A stretch of 64,000 nucleotides of DNA. Origin: Chelatococcus asaccharovorans. GTDB lineage: Bacteria; Pseudomonadota; Alphaproteobacteria; Rhizobiales; Beijerinckiaceae. The stretch covers positions 431,719 to 495,718 of the forward strand of contig NZ_QJJK01000005.1 of the NCBI RefSeq assembly GCF_003201475.1, written 5' to 3'. Position 1 is the first letter of the stretch, and each line of letters opens with the position of its first letter. The position numbers were made by a program, and so were the translations under genes. Below the pieces are notes generated by a model. That model did no database searches. It worked only from the letters and a program-made list of their open reading frames with translations, and had not been told where the DNA came from. Shown piece by piece: positions 8,666 to 20,372 of the stretch.

Positions 8666-9898
8666 TCAGAGGTCGAGCACGAGGCGCGTCGGATCCTCGA
8701 GGTTCTCCTTGACGCGCACGAGGAACGTCACCGCTTCCTTGCCGTCGATGAGACGGTGGTCGTAGGAGACCGCAAGATACATCATCGGCCGGGCGACGAT
8801 CTGGCCGTTCTTGACCACCGGGCGCTGCTCGATGCGATGCATGCCAAGGATGGCGGATTGCGGCGCGTTGAGGATCGGCGTGGACAAAAGCGAGCCGTAG
8901 ACGCCACCGTTGGAGATGGTGAAGGTGCCGCCCTGCATCTCCTCGATGGTCAGCTTGCCGTCACGGGCGCGCTTGCCGAAATCGGCGATCTGCTTTTCGA
9001 TGCCGGCAATCGAGAGCTGGTCCGCATCGCGCACGACCGGGACCACGAGGCCCTTCTCCGTGCCGACGGCGACGCCGATGTGATAGTAATTCTTGTAGAT
9101 GATGTCGGTGCCGTCGATCTCGGCATTGACGGACGGCACGTCCTTGAGCGCCTGGACGCAGGCCTTCACGAAGAAGCCCATGAAGCCGAGCTTCACGCCG
9201 TGCTTCTTCTCGAACACGTCCTTGTACTGGTTGCGCAGGTCCATCACGCCGGACATGTCGACGTCGTTGAACGTCGTCAGCATGGCGGCGGCCGACTGGG
9301 CCTCCTTGAGGCGGCGCGCGATGGTCTGGCGCAGCTTGGTCATGCGGACGCGTTCTTCGCGCGAGGCATCGTCCGGGGCTGATGGCGCGCGCAGCTGCAC
9401 GGGCTGCGCCGGCTGGGCGGCGGGCGGGTTGGCGAGCGCGCCGAGGATATCGCCCTTCGTCACGCGGCCGTCCTTGCCGGTGCCGGCAACCTTGGCCGGA
9501 TCGAGGCCGGTCTCGGCGGCAATGCGGCTGACCGCCGGACCGTTGTCGCCCTTGGCGGCGGCAGCGGGAGCGGCAGCAGGAGCCGGTGCAGGAGCCGCGG
9601 CGGCTGCGACCGGTGCTGGTGCAGGCTTGCCGGCTGCTTTGGCGGGGGCGGCGGCCGCGCCACCGTCGCCGACGGAGCCGAGCAGCGCGCCGACCTCGAC
9701 GGTGTCGCCTTCCTTGGCCGTGATTTCGGCCAGGACGCCGGCCGCCGGAGCATTCACTTCCAGCGTGACCTTGTCGGTTTCCAGCTCAACGAGCGGTTCG
9801 TCGGCCTTCACGGCCTCGCCCTGTTTCTTGAACCACCGGCCGATGGTGGCCTCCGTCACGGATTCGCCGAGGGTCGGCACACGGATTTCGGTCGCCAT
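8666..9898 (-). CDS. sucB: Dihydrolipoyllysine-residue succinyltransferase (E2 of 2-oxoglutarate dehydrogenase)
   Basis: A 410-aa E2 component carrying succinyl groups to CoA. An N-terminal lipoyl domain (residues 1-77; lipoyl lysine in [11 protein letters not shown]) is followed by an Ala/Pro-rich linker, the peripheral-subunit-binding domain ([30 protein letters not shown]), a second flexible linker, and the catalytic domain ending with HRLIDGKEA, whose His and Asp are catalytic. One lipoyl domain and the length fit the OGDH E2 rather than the pyruvate dehydrogenase E2. It follows sucA, with 93 bases between. Confidence 0.95.
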   Translation of the reverse strand: MATEIRVPTLGESVTEATIGRWFKKQGEAVKADEPLVELETDKVTLEVNAPAAGVLAEITAKEGDTVEVGALLGSVGDGGAAAAPAKAAGKPAPAPVAAAAAPAPAPAAAPAAAAKGDNGPAVSRIAAETGLDPAKVAGTGKDGRVTKGDILGALANPPAAQPAQPVQLRAPSAPDDASREERVRMTKLRQTIARRLKEAQSAAAMLTTFNDVDMSGVMDLRNQYKDVFEKKHGVKLGFMGFFVKACVQALKDVPSVNAEIDGTDIIYKNYYHIGVAVGTEKGLVVPVVRDADQLSIAGIEKQIADFGKRARDGKLTIEEMQGGTFTISNGGVYGSLLSTPILNAPQSAILGMHRIEQRPVVKNGQIVARPMMYLAVSYDHRLIDGKEAVTFLVRVKENLEDPTRLVLDL

Positions 9899-9991
9899 GA
9901 TCTTCGCTTCTTACTGTCTGCCGGCCGGGCCGGCTGGATGACGATCTTACGGCCTTGCGGCCAGTTGGATTGAGCGCGGCGAGGGCTTCCG

Positions 9992-12952
9992 TCAGGAAGC
10001 CAGCGCCTCGTCAAGGAAGGCCTGCAACTGGGCCAGATGCTTCGACATCTGGCCGACAGCGGTGGAGGCCGAAGCGGGACGGCCGACATAGCGCGGACGC
10101 TTCGCCTTGAGGCCGGAATGGTCGAGCACCCACTCGAGATAGGGCTCGACGAAATTCCACGAGCCCATGTTCTTGGGCTCTTCCTGGCACCACACCACCT
10201 CCGCGTTGCGGAAGCGGGAGAGGATCCCGGCGAGCGTCTTGGCCGGGAACGGATAGAGCTGCTCGACGCGCAGGAAGAAGATGTCGTCGATGCCGCGCTT
10301 CTCGCGCTCCTCGTAGAGGTCGTAATACACCTTGCCCGAGCAGATCACGACCCGGCGGATCTTCTCGTCCTTGACGAGCTTGATCTTTTCCTTCGGCAGA
10401 CGCTCGGCGTCGTCCCGCAGGATGCGGTGGAAGCTCGTGCCGTCGGACAATTCGTCCAGCGTCGAAACGCAGCGCTTGTGGCGCAGCAGCGACTTCGGCG
10501 TCATCAGGATGAGCGGCTTGCGGAACTCGCGCTTCAACTGACGGCGCAGGATGTGGAAGTAGTTCGCCGGCGTCGTGCAGTTGGCGACCTGCATGTTGTC
10601 TTCGGCGCAGAGCTGCAGATAGCGCTCCAGGCGGGCGGAGGAATGCTCCGGCCCCTGGCCTTCGTAGCCATGCGGCAGCAGCATCACGAGGCCCGACATG
10701 CGGAGCCACTTGCGCTCGCCCGAGGAGATGAACTGATCGATGATCACCTGGGCGCCATTGGCGAAATCGCCGAACTGCGCTTCCCACAGGGTCAGCGCGT
10801 TCGGCTCGGCCAGCGTGTAGCCATATTCGAAGCCGAGCACCGCCTCCTCGGAGAGCATCGAGTTGATGACCTCGTAGCGCGCCTGGTTCTCGGTGAGGTT
10901 GTTGAGGGGCGTATAGCGATCCTCGTTCTCCTGGTCGAGCAGCACCGAGTGGCGCTGGCTGAAGGTGCCGCGCTCCACGTCCTGGCCCGATAGACGCACG
11001 GGATGGCCTTCCAGGAGCAGCGAGCCGAAGGCAAGCGCTTCGCCGGTCGCCCAATCGATACCCTGGCCCTCGTTGATCGTCTTGCGACGGTTGTCGAGGA
11101 AGCGCTGGATCGTCCGGTGCAGGTGGAAACCCTCCGGCACCGTCGTCAGACGCTCGCCCATGGTCTTCAGCGTGGCGTCAGGGAGGCCCGTGGCACCGCG
11201 CCGCGGATCGTCGGCATCTTCGCGGACGGCCTTGAGGCCCGACCAACGGCCGTCGAGCCAGTCAGCCTTGTTGGGCTTGTAGGTCTGGGCGGATTCGAAT
11301 TCGCCTTCGAGCTTGGCACGCCAGGCGGCCTTGGCTTCCTCGACCTCGCTCTCGGCGAGCACACCCTCGGCCACGAGCTTCTTGCCGTAGATCTCCAGCG
11401 ACGTCGGATGCTGGCGGATCTTCTTGTACATGATCGGCTGGGTGAAAGCCGGCTCGTCGCCCTCGTTGTGGCCGAAGCGGCGATAGCAGAACATGTCGAT
11501 GACGACCGGCTTGTGGAACTTCTGCCGGAATTCGATGGCGATCTTGGCGGCGAAAGTGACCGCTTCCGGATCGTCACCATTCACGTGCAACACCGGCGCC
11601 TCGACCATCTTGGCGAGGTCAGACGGGTAGGGCGACGTGCGCGCATAGCGCGGATTGGTGGTGAAGCCGATCTGGTTGTTGATGATGAAATGGAGGGAGC
11701 CGCCGGTGCGGTGCCCCTTCAGACCGGACAGGCCGAGGCACTCAGCGACGACGCCCTGGCCGGCAAAGGCCGCATCGCCGTGGATGAGAAGCGGCAGCAC
11801 CTTGGAGCGCTCGATGGTGTCGCCCAACTGGTCCTGCTTCGCGCGGACCTTGCCGAGCACGACGGGATCGACGATCTCGAGATGCGAGGGGTTGGCGGCG
11901 AGCGAGAGATGGACGCGGTTGCCGTCGAACTCCCGGTCCGACGAGGCACCGAGGTGGTACTTCACGTCGCCGGAGCCTTCCACGTCGTCGGGCGCGAAGG
12001 AGCCGCCCTTGAACTCGTGGAAGATGGCGCGATGCGGCTTGCCCATCACCTGCGCGAGCACGTTCAGGCGGCCGCGATGGGCCATGCCGAGCGCGATGTC
12101 GCGGACGCCGAGCGCCCCGCCGCGCTTGATGATCTGCTCGAGCGCCGGGATCATCGACTCGCTGCCGTCAAGGCCGAAGCGCTTGGTGCCGGTGTATTTG
12201 ACGTCGAGGAACTTCTCGAAGCCTTCCGCCTCGACGAGCTTGTTGAAGATCGCCCGCTTGCCCTCGCGGGTGAAGCTGATCTCCTTGTCCGGCCCCTCGA
12301 TGCGCTCCTGGATCCAGGCCTTCTCGGTCGGATCGGAGATATGCATGAACTCGACACCGAGCGTCTGGCAATAGGTGCGGCGCAGGATCTCCAGCATCTG
12401 GTTGATGGTGGCGAACTCAAGCCCGAGCACGTTGTCGATGAAGATCTTGCGATCGTAGTCCTGCGGTCCGAAGCCGTAGGTCGAGGGATGCAACTCCTCG
12501 TGATCGCCCCGTGGTTCCAGCGCCAGCGGATCGAGGTCCGCGTGCAGGTGGCCCCGCATGCGATAGGCACGGATCATCATGATGGCGCGCACGCTGTCAC
12601 GCGCGGCCTGCTCGACCTCGGCCTGGCTGAGCTCCACGCCCTTGACCTGAGCCTTGCCCTTGATCTTGTCGCCGATCGCCTTCTCGACGCCGACCCAGTT
12701 GCCGTCCAGCGCCGAGACGAGCTCGCCGTTGGCCACGATCGGCCAGTTGGGCCGCTTCCAGGACGCGCCACGCGCGTTCTCGACGATCGTTGACCCCTCG
12801 TCCTTCAGCCCGGCAAAGAACGTCTGCCACTGCTCGTCGACGGAGGACGGGTTCTGCTGGTAGCGGGCGTAGAGCTCCTCCAGATAGGCGGCATTGCCGC
12901 CGTAGAGGAAGGAAGTTTGAGCAAAGATGTCGTTCACGTCCTGGCGTGCCAT
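9992..12952 (-). CDS. sucA: 2-oxoglutarate dehydrogenase E1 component
   Basis: A 986-aa thiamine-diphosphate decarboxylase converting 2-oxoglutarate to succinyl-lipoyl-E2. Recognisable stretches are the N-terminal E2-binding region (FLYGGNAAYLEELYARYQQNP), GMAHRGRLNVL, the thiamine site around HGDAAFAGQGVVAECLGLSGL, and the C-terminal VWCQEEPKNMGSW. The frame extends upstream to 13045. I chose the ATG at 12952 (MARQDVNDIF), which has AGGA at a good distance and matches rhizobial SucA starts; an ATG three codons upstream (12961) is the alternative. It lies downstream of sucD across a 308-base gap that holds a strong palindrome. Confidence 0.95.
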   Translation of the reverse strand: MARQDVNDIFAQTSFLYGGNAAYLEELYARYQQNPSSVDEQWQTFFAGLKDEGSTIVENARGASWKRPNWPIVANGELVSALDGNWVGVEKAIGDKIKGKAQVKGVELSQAEVEQAARDSVRAIMMIRAYRMRGHLHADLDPLALEPRGDHEELHPSTYGFGPQDYDRKIFIDNVLGLEFATINQMLEILRRTYCQTLGVEFMHISDPTEKAWIQERIEGPDKEISFTREGKRAIFNKLVEAEGFEKFLDVKYTGTKRFGLDGSESMIPALEQIIKRGGALGVRDIALGMAHRGRLNVLAQVMGKPHRAIFHEFKGGSFAPDDVEGSGDVKYHLGASSDREFDGNRVHLSLAANPSHLEIVDPVVLGKVRAKQDQLGDTIERSKVLPLLIHGDAAFAGQGVVAECLGLSGLKGHRTGGSLHFIINNQIGFTTNPRYARTSPYPSDLAKMVEAPVLHVNGDDPEAVTFAAKIAIEFRQKFHKPVVIDMFCYRRFGHNEGDEPAFTQPIMYKKIRQHPTSLEIYGKKLVAEGVLAESEVEEAKAAWRAKLEGEFESAQTYKPNKADWLDGRWSGLKAVREDADDPRRGATGLPDATLKTMGERLTTVPEGFHLHRTIQRFLDNRRKTINEGQGIDWATGEALAFGSLLLEGHPVRLSGQDVERGTFSQRHSVLLDQENEDRYTPLNNLTENQARYEVINSMLSEEAVLGFEYGYTLAEPNALTLWEAQFGDFANGAQVIIDQFISSGERKWLRMSGLVMLLPHGYEGQGPEHSSARLERYLQLCAEDNMQVANCTTPANYFHILRRQLKREFRKPLILMTPKSLLRHKRCVSTLDELSDGTSFHRILRDDAERLPKEKIKLVKDEKIRRVVICSGKVYYDLYEEREKRGIDDIFFLRVEQLYPFPAKTLAGILSRFRNAEVVWCQEEPKNMGSWNFVEPYLEWVLDHSGLKAKRPRYVGRPASASTAVGQMSKHLAQLQAFLDEALAS

Positions 12953-13223
12953 CGTCTTCATCCTGGCCGGGACCTCTGCGGCGCACGCGGGTGCTGCTGC
13001 GAAGGCAAGTGCGCGGCCGTCGAAGGCCGGCTTCTCCCGCCGCAACCCGGTTTCGCGGCGAGAGGGATCGCGCGCGGCGATCCCGTTTCGATCGAACTGG
13101 ATCTCTTGGATCCCCGCCGGTCATATGGCGATCGAATCGCAATATTCCCAGAAGGTTTCCAGACCCTTTCCTCTTCGACCCTCAGACGAGGATCTGTCAC
13201 GTCCGGACAAGACAGATGTAAAT

Positions 13224-13247
13224 CTGGTCCGGCGCGCGCCGGACCAG
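13224..13247 (-). terminator. Perfect 24-bp palindrome between sucD and sucA
   Basis: The arms CTGGTCCGGCGC and GCGCCGGACCAG meet with no spacer, 14 bases past the sucD stop. On the minus strand the hairpin is followed by only a weak T-rich tract (ATTTACAT). It may be a partial terminator or an RNA stability element dividing sucCD from sucAB. The rest of the 308-base gap shows no gene. Confidence 0.5.
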
Positions 13248-13260
13248 GTAAAATGCCGTC

Positions 13261-14144
13261 TTATCCCTTCAGGACCTCAACCAAGGTCTTGCCGAGGCGT
13301 GCCGGCGAAGGCGAGACACGGATGCCCGCTGCCTCCATGGCCGCGATCTTGTCCTCGGCGCCACCCTTACCGCCCGAAATAATGGCGCCAGCATGGCCCA
13401 TGCGGCGGCCGGGAGGGGCCGTGCGGCCCGCGATGAACCCGACCATCGGCTTCGCGCGGCCCTTCTTCGCCTCGCGGGCGATGAATTCCGCGGCATCCTC
13501 CTCGGCCGAGCCGCCGATCTCGCCGATCATGACGATCGATTCGGTCGCGGGGTCGGACAGGAACATGTCCAGCACCTCGATGAACTCGGTGCCCTTCACC
13601 GGGTCGCCGCCGATGCCGACCGCCGTGGTCTGGCCGAGGCCTTCCTGGGAGGTCTGGAACACGGCTTCATAGGTCAGCGTGCCGGAGCGCGAGACGATGC
13701 CGACGCTGCCGGGCCGGAAGATGTTGGCCGGCATGATGCCGATCTTCGACTGGCCGGCGGTGACGACGCCGGGGCAGTTCGGGCCGATGAGGCGCGACTT
13801 CGAGGCATCGAGCGAGCGGCGCACGCGCACCATGTCGAGCACCGGAATGCCCTCCGTGATGCAGACGATCAGCGGGATCTCGGCATCGATGGCCTCGCAG
13901 ATGGCGTCAGCGGCGCCCGCTGGCGGCACATAGACGACCGAGGCATCCGCACCGGTCTTCTCGCGCGCCTCGCGCACGGTGTCGAACACCGGCAGGCCGA
14001 GGTGCTTGGAGCCGCCCTTGCCGGGCGACGTGCCGCCCACGAGGTTGGTGCCATAGGCGATGGCCTGCTCAGAGTGGAACGTGCCGTTCTTGCCCGTGAA
14101 ACCCTGGGTGATGACCTTCGTGGACTTGTCGATGAGAATGGACA

Positions 14145-14145
<1 letters not shown>
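13261..14145 (-). CDS. sucD: Succinate-CoA ligase subunit alpha
   Basis: A 294-aa CoA-binding subunit that makes succinate and a nucleoside triphosphate with SucC. It begins [18 protein letters not shown]. The Rossmann-type CoA site ([16 protein letters not shown]), the SRSGTLTYE loop and the phosphohistidine region ([15 protein letters not shown]) are all present. Its start codon overlaps the sucC stop (ATGA at 14143-14147), showing translational coupling. Confidence 0.96.
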
Positions 14146-15344
<1,199 letters not shown>

Positions 15345-15486
15345 CCGTTTAGCCTTTCAGCTGCGGAACTGGCCGCTTGTCCGGCAGAGGCCGGACACCA
15401 TCCGGCCCCTCGATCACAACAGACGCTGGCCACAATGAGGAGCTCCGGCGACCCCTGCCGCCGGACACACCCTGTGGCCGCGCTCA

Positions 15487-16536
<1,050 letters not shown>

Positions 16537-16599
16537 TCAAGGTTGTGACAGCCACCCAGGCTGCCTGGGTGCGGCGAAAACGCGCTGGAGGCGCGGTGC

Positions 16600-16720
16600 G
16601 TCCGATCGGAATGAAAAATAATTGCAATTGCAAATACTTATCCGTCCGCTATCGATTTGTCCGATCGATTCAACGGTAACGATTGAAGTCTGTAACAGAA
16701 TTTGAAAATTGTAATTTTCG
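16600..16720. promoter_or_regulatory. AT-rich region between mdh and the TetR gene
   Basis: A marked drop in GC relative to the rest of the window. It contains the perfect palindrome TTGCAATTGCAA (16622-16633) and the inverted repeat GAAAATTGTAATTTTC (16704-16719), the latter just after the TetR stop. I infer the mdh-sucCDAB promoter/operator area plus a weak TetR gene terminator; no convincing -35/-10 pair was assigned. Confidence 0.4.
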
Positions 16721-16734
16721 GGCTTGCGCTGAGC

Positions 16735-17364
16735 CTAGATCAGCCCGACCGACAGCGCCCTGAGTGCCACCCGTACCACTGCCGCGAGGCGCCTGTCGAG
16801 GACGTCACGCGGTACCCTGGTGTCAGCGAGGATGGCGCTTGGATGGGTGAATCGATACAGCACATCGGTCAGGAAGGAGAGCGCGCCTTCCCGGTCGCGC
16901 GGCTCGAAGGCGCCGGTCGCGATGCCCTCGTCCACCACGCGCTCCACGAGCATGCGGACACGCCCGCGATGCCGGCGTGTGACGGCCCGGCTCTCCAGGG
17001 TGGCCGTGACGAAGAGTTGGAAGACCGGCGCGTTCTGCTCCATCAATGTGCGGTAGAGGCGCGCCAGGTCGAGCACCAGGCGCTCAAGCTTGTCGTCGGC
17101 CGGATCCGGCGCGCTCGCCACATCGGCGATGACGGCCTCGATCGGCCGCAGCGCCTCGGCGACGACGGCGTCGACCAGCGCTTCCTTGGACGGAAAATAG
17201 CGGTAGACATTCGCGTGGGTCATGCCCGCGGCCTCTGCCACGGCCACCACGGTCATCTTGCCGGCCCCGAACTGGCGCACATGCTCGGTCGCGATGCCGA
17301 TCAGCCGCGCGTCCACCCTGTCGGGCGCGATACCTTGGGGCTTTGCGGAGGGGTGTCTAGCCAT
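16735..17364 (-). CDS. TetR/AcrR-family transcriptional regulator
   Basis: A 209-aa repressor. The N-terminal helix-turn-helix is clear (MTVVAVAEAAGMTHANVYRYFPSKEALVDAVV), with the usual YRYFPSKEAL recognition helix. The C-terminal ligand domain carries an all-helical pattern (LARLYRTLMEQNAPVFQLFVTATLES). It lies between zapE and mdh in the same direction. The target and ligand are unknown; control of the downstream mdh operon is possible but unsupported. Confidence 0.88.
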   Translation of the reverse strand: MARHPSAKPQGIAPDRVDARLIGIATEHVRQFGAGKMTVVAVAEAAGMTHANVYRYFPSKEALVDAVVAEALRPIEAVIADVASAPDPADDKLERLVLDLARLYRTLMEQNAPVFQLFVTATLESRAVTRRHRGRVRMLVERVVDEGIATGAFEPRDREGALSFLTDVLYRFTHPSAILADTRVPRDVLDRRLAAVVRVALRALSVGLI

Positions 17365-17457
17365 GGGAGAGGTCGCCCTGGCCTGTCTCGAGAACGTCCG
17401 CCGGGCCGCAGGCCTTCCCGCGGTAAGCTCTTGCCCGGGGCGGCCGGCGCGGCCTCA

Positions 17458-18690
17458 TCAGGTCTCCACGAGGCCCGTGCTGTCGCCGGAGCCCGTGGAG
17501 TCCCCGCGTCCGTGCGGCGCCGACAGATACTCCTCGGACTGCATCTCGATGAGGCGCGAGACCGTGCGGTCGAATTCGAAGACCTCGCGCCCCTGGTCCG
17601 CATGGTAGAGGTCCTGCGGTTCGGTGGCGGCCGAGGCGAGAAGCTTGACGTGCCGGTCATAGAGCGTGTCGATGAGGGTGATGAACCGCTTGGCCTCGTT
17701 GCGCCGGTCGAAATTGAGTGTCGGAATATCCTCGACGATGAAAGTGTGGAAGCGCTCCGCCAGCGCCAGATAGTCGGATGCGCCGAGCGGCTTGCTGCAA
17801 AGATCGGCAAAGGAGAAACGCGCGACACCGCCGGCGGCGCAGGGCACCGCGACGGGATGCCCCTTCACCGTGAATGATAGGGGAGCGCCGATGGAGCCAG
17901 AGAGGGCATGGAACATCCTGTCCAGTCTCCGGCGGGCGTCATCGTCGGCGGGCACGAGGAAGACCGGGTTGCCGGCAAGCTTTTCCAGGCGGAAATCCGT
18001 CCGCGACTGCAGCTTGACGACGTCCATGCGCTCCTTGAGGAGGGCAATGAACGGGACGAACAGCGCCCGGTTGAGCCCGTCCTCGTAAAGCCGGTCCGGC
18101 ACCACGTTGGACGTGGCGACCACCACGACGCCAAGCGCGAAGAGATTGGTGAACAGACGGCCCAGGATCATCGCGTCGGCGATGTCGGTCACCGCGAATT
18201 CGTCGAAGCACAGAAGCTGGGCCTCTTTCGCCAGTTCGGCTGCGACATGGGGGATGGGGTCGGTGTCCTTCTCCTCGCCACGCTTGACGCGCTGCCGGAA
18301 CTGGAAGATGCGCTCGTGCACATCGCCCATGAAGGCGTGGAAATGCGCCCGCCGCTTCAGCGCAACGGGTGCGGCCTCGAAGAAGAGGTCCATCAGCATG
18401 GTCTTGCCGCGCCCGACGGAGCCCCACACATAGAGCCCCCGTACCGCCGGCCCGTTGTCCCGCTCGCGCCGCCCCAACAGCCAAGCCAGCGGGCGCTTGG
18501 GCGCGGCCTTCACCTTTTCCGCCTGGCGCAACCTATCTACGAGGCCGTCGAGCAGCGTGATGAGGTCGAGCTGCGCCTGGTCACGCTCCACGGTGCCCGT
18601 GGCGACGAGCGCTTCGTAGCGTGCGGCGACGGCACCGGGGCTGGTGCCGGCCGTGCGGAGGTGGGTCGGGGGACGAGAATGAGCGGTCAC
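17458..18690 (-). CDS. zapE: Cell division protein ZapE (AFG1-like ATPase)
   Basis: A 410-aa AAA-type P-loop ATPase. Walker A is GSVGRGKTMLMD, preceded by the family's LYVWG; Walker B is LLCFDEFAVTDIADA, and the sensor region is VVVATSNVVPDRLYEDG. The C-terminal HTFIVEDIPTL and RRNEAKRFITLIDTLYD are conserved in ZapE/Afg1. The frame extends well upstream, but that stretch is unlike the family; the GTG at 18690 (VTAHSRPPTHLR) gives the expected size. The C-terminus has a Gly/Ser/Asp tail of uncertain role. Confidence 0.9.
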   Translation of the reverse strand: MTAHSRPPTHLRTAGTSPGAVAARYEALVATGTVERDQAQLDLITLLDGLVDRLRQAEKVKAAPKRPLAWLLGRRERDNGPAVRGLYVWGSVGRGKTMLMDLFFEAAPVALKRRAHFHAFMGDVHERIFQFRQRVKRGEEKDTDPIPHVAAELAKEAQLLCFDEFAVTDIADAMILGRLFTNLFALGVVVVATSNVVPDRLYEDGLNRALFVPFIALLKERMDVVKLQSRTDFRLEKLAGNPVFLVPADDDARRRLDRMFHALSGSIGAPLSFTVKGHPVAVPCAAGGVARFSFADLCSKPLGASDYLALAERFHTFIVEDIPTLNFDRRNEAKRFITLIDTLYDRHVKLLASAATEPQDLYHADQGREVFEFDRTVSRLIEMQSEEYLSAPHGRGDSTGSGDSTGLVET

Positions 18691-18846
18691 GCCCCACGCA
18701 ATAACGCTTTCGGTCGACAAGAACAATCGCGTGGGGCGCGTAAGTCTTCTGAAAAGCGAGACCGGAGGGCCGCGGGGTTGCGAATTCGGCAACCACAAAG
18801 CGCGATCGCGATGGACAAGACGGGTGGGGCAGCTTAAGCGGTCCCA

Positions 18847-19428
18847 ATGCTGCGCCGCCTCTATGACTGGACATTGTCGCTTGCCGCAAGCCCACACGCT
18901 GCCTGGGCGCTGGCGCTTGTTTCCTTTGCGGAGAGCTCGTTCTTCCCTGTTCCACCGGACGTGCTTCTCATTCCGATGGCGTTGGCGCGGCCTGACAAGG
19001 CCTTTTTCTATGCCGGGGTGTGCACGGTCTCGTCCGTGATCGGCGGATTGTTCGGTTATGCCATCGGCGCCTTGCTCTATGACACGCTCGGGACCTGGAT
19101 CATTCAGGCTTACGGCTATGGCGAGAACGTCGAGGCCTTCCGGCACGCCTATGCGGCCTACGGCGAATGGATCATCCTGATCAAGGGTCTCACGCCGATT
19201 CCCTACAAGCTCGTGACCATCACGTCCGGCTTCGCCGGTTACGATTTTCTCTGGTTCACGATTCTGTCAATCATCACCCGCGGGCTGCGGTTCTATATTC
19301 TCGCCGTCCTGGTCAACCGCTTCGGGGCTCCCGCCAAGGAAATTCTGGAGCGCAACCTCGGTCTGGCCGCAATCATCCTGTTTGCCACCATCGTCGGCGG
19401 CTTCGTAGCCTTCCGCTATATATTCTAG
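18847..19428 (+). CDS. YqaA-type VTT (DedA-like) membrane protein
   Basis: A 193-aa inner-membrane protein of the VTT/SNARE-associated superfamily. Characteristic stretches are FAESSFFPVPPDVLLIPMAL near the N-terminus, the re-entrant Gly-rich VIGGLFGYAIGALLYD, and KGLTPIPYKLVTITSGFAGYDF, which carries the Pro/Lys signature. Three or four hydrophobic helices are visible. Members have been linked to lipid scrambling and membrane homeostasis. It is followed by dsbB after 40 bases, and co-transcription is likely. Confidence 0.85.
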   Translation: MLRRLYDWTLSLAASPHAAWALALVSFAESSFFPVPPDVLLIPMALARPDKAFFYAGVCTVSSVIGGLFGYAIGALLYDTLGTWIIQAYGYGENVEAFRHAYAAYGEWIILIKGLTPIPYKLVTITSGFAGYDFLWFTILSIITRGLRFYILAVLVNRFGAPAKEILERNLGLAAIILFATIVGGFVAFRYIF

Positions 19429-19468
19429 GGGCGCGCATCGACAGGGCGCCTCGCCTCACGAGCGTTCA

Positions 19469-19981
19469 ATGGTTCTTCTTTCGCGCCCCCGTCTTGTTGC
19501 CCTCGCGATCCTCGTCCTTTGCGTCGCCCTCATCGGCGGCGCCTATTATTTTGAGTATGGGCTGGGGCTCATGCCCTGCGAGCTGTGCCTCAAGCAGCGC
19601 CAGCCCTATTATTTCGCCATGCCGGTGGCGGCGGTGCTCGCCCTGCTGCCCGACACGCGGCGCGATCGCCTCTTCAGGAGCCTCCGCTGGATCGGCTTCG
19701 GCCTCCTCGCGGTCGCATTCCTCTATAATGCTGGTCTCGGCGTCTACCACAGCGGGGCCGAGTGGCATTTCTGGCAGGGACCGGCGGATTGCACGGGCCC
19801 TATGAACAACAATGTCGGCCTCAATGATTTTCTGAAGAATCTGCAGTCCACCCGCGTCGTGCGATGCGACGAGGCCGCCTGGCGTTTCCTCGGTGTTTCG
19901 CTCGCCGGATGGAGCGCGCTGGCCTCGCTCGGCCTTGCCCTGCTCGCGCTCGGCGGTTTGGTCAAATTGAGGAAAAATTAA
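19469..19981 (+). CDS. dsbB: Disulfide bond formation protein B
   Basis: A 170-aa inner-membrane quinone-dependent oxidase that recharges DsbA. Four hydrophobic segments are visible. The first periplasmic redox pair is MPCELC (Cys37 and Cys40); the second pair is Cys108 (PADCTGP) and Cys133 (VVRCDEAAW). The long second loop and the DEAAWRFLGVSLAGW signature are typical of alphaproteobacterial DsbB. It follows the VTT gene in the same direction. Confidence 0.9.
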   Translation: MVLLSRPRLVALAILVLCVALIGGAYYFEYGLGLMPCELCLKQRQPYYFAMPVAAVLALLPDTRRDRLFRSLRWIGFGLLAVAFLYNAGLGVYHSGAEWHFWQGPADCTGPMNNNVGLNDFLKNLQSTRVVRCDEAAWRFLGVSLAGWSALASLGLALLALGGLVKLRKN

Positions 19982-20054
19982 CCCTGAGTGCGCCCCGCGG
20001 TTTATCGCGACAGCGCATATATTGACTTGATCCGACAACTACCCCCTATATCTA

Positions 20055-20250
20055 GTGGTCACGGTCGCTCGATTCGGACTCGGGCGGGCAAGAGGGAATT
20101 CGGGCACGGTGCTTTGCACCGTATAACCGAAGCTGCCCCCGCAACTGTACGTGGTGAGTCTACGTCCAACTAATGTCACTGGCGTCGCACGGCGCCGGGA
20201 AGGCAGGGCGTGGGCGGCGATCCACAGCCAGGAGACCTGCCGCGACACCA
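20055..20250 (+). promoter_or_regulatory. Cobalamin riboswitch upstream of nrdA
   Basis: Shows the AdoCbl aptamer core in order: GGGAATTCGGGCACGGTG near 20092, the CCCCGCAACTGTA element (20137-20149), the GGGAAGGC-like segment (20198-20205) and the B12 box GCCAGGAGACCTGCC (20227-20241). About 120 nt of leader separate it from the nrdA ATG. Just before the start, CCCC (20349-20352) can pair with GGGG (20360-20363) around the ribosome site AGAAGGGG, a plausible site for translational control. By family rule it lowers expression when cobalamin is abundant. Confidence 0.93.
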
Positions 20251-20372
20251 TGAGATTGTCCTCGGGCGGGGTGCCCCGGTGGATCGCCAGGGGCCAGTCG
20301 CGACGGCACACGCCGGTCGTTCTCGCTCGCGCGTCCGCTCGGCCTTTGCCCCAAGAGAAGGGGTTGTTGCCG

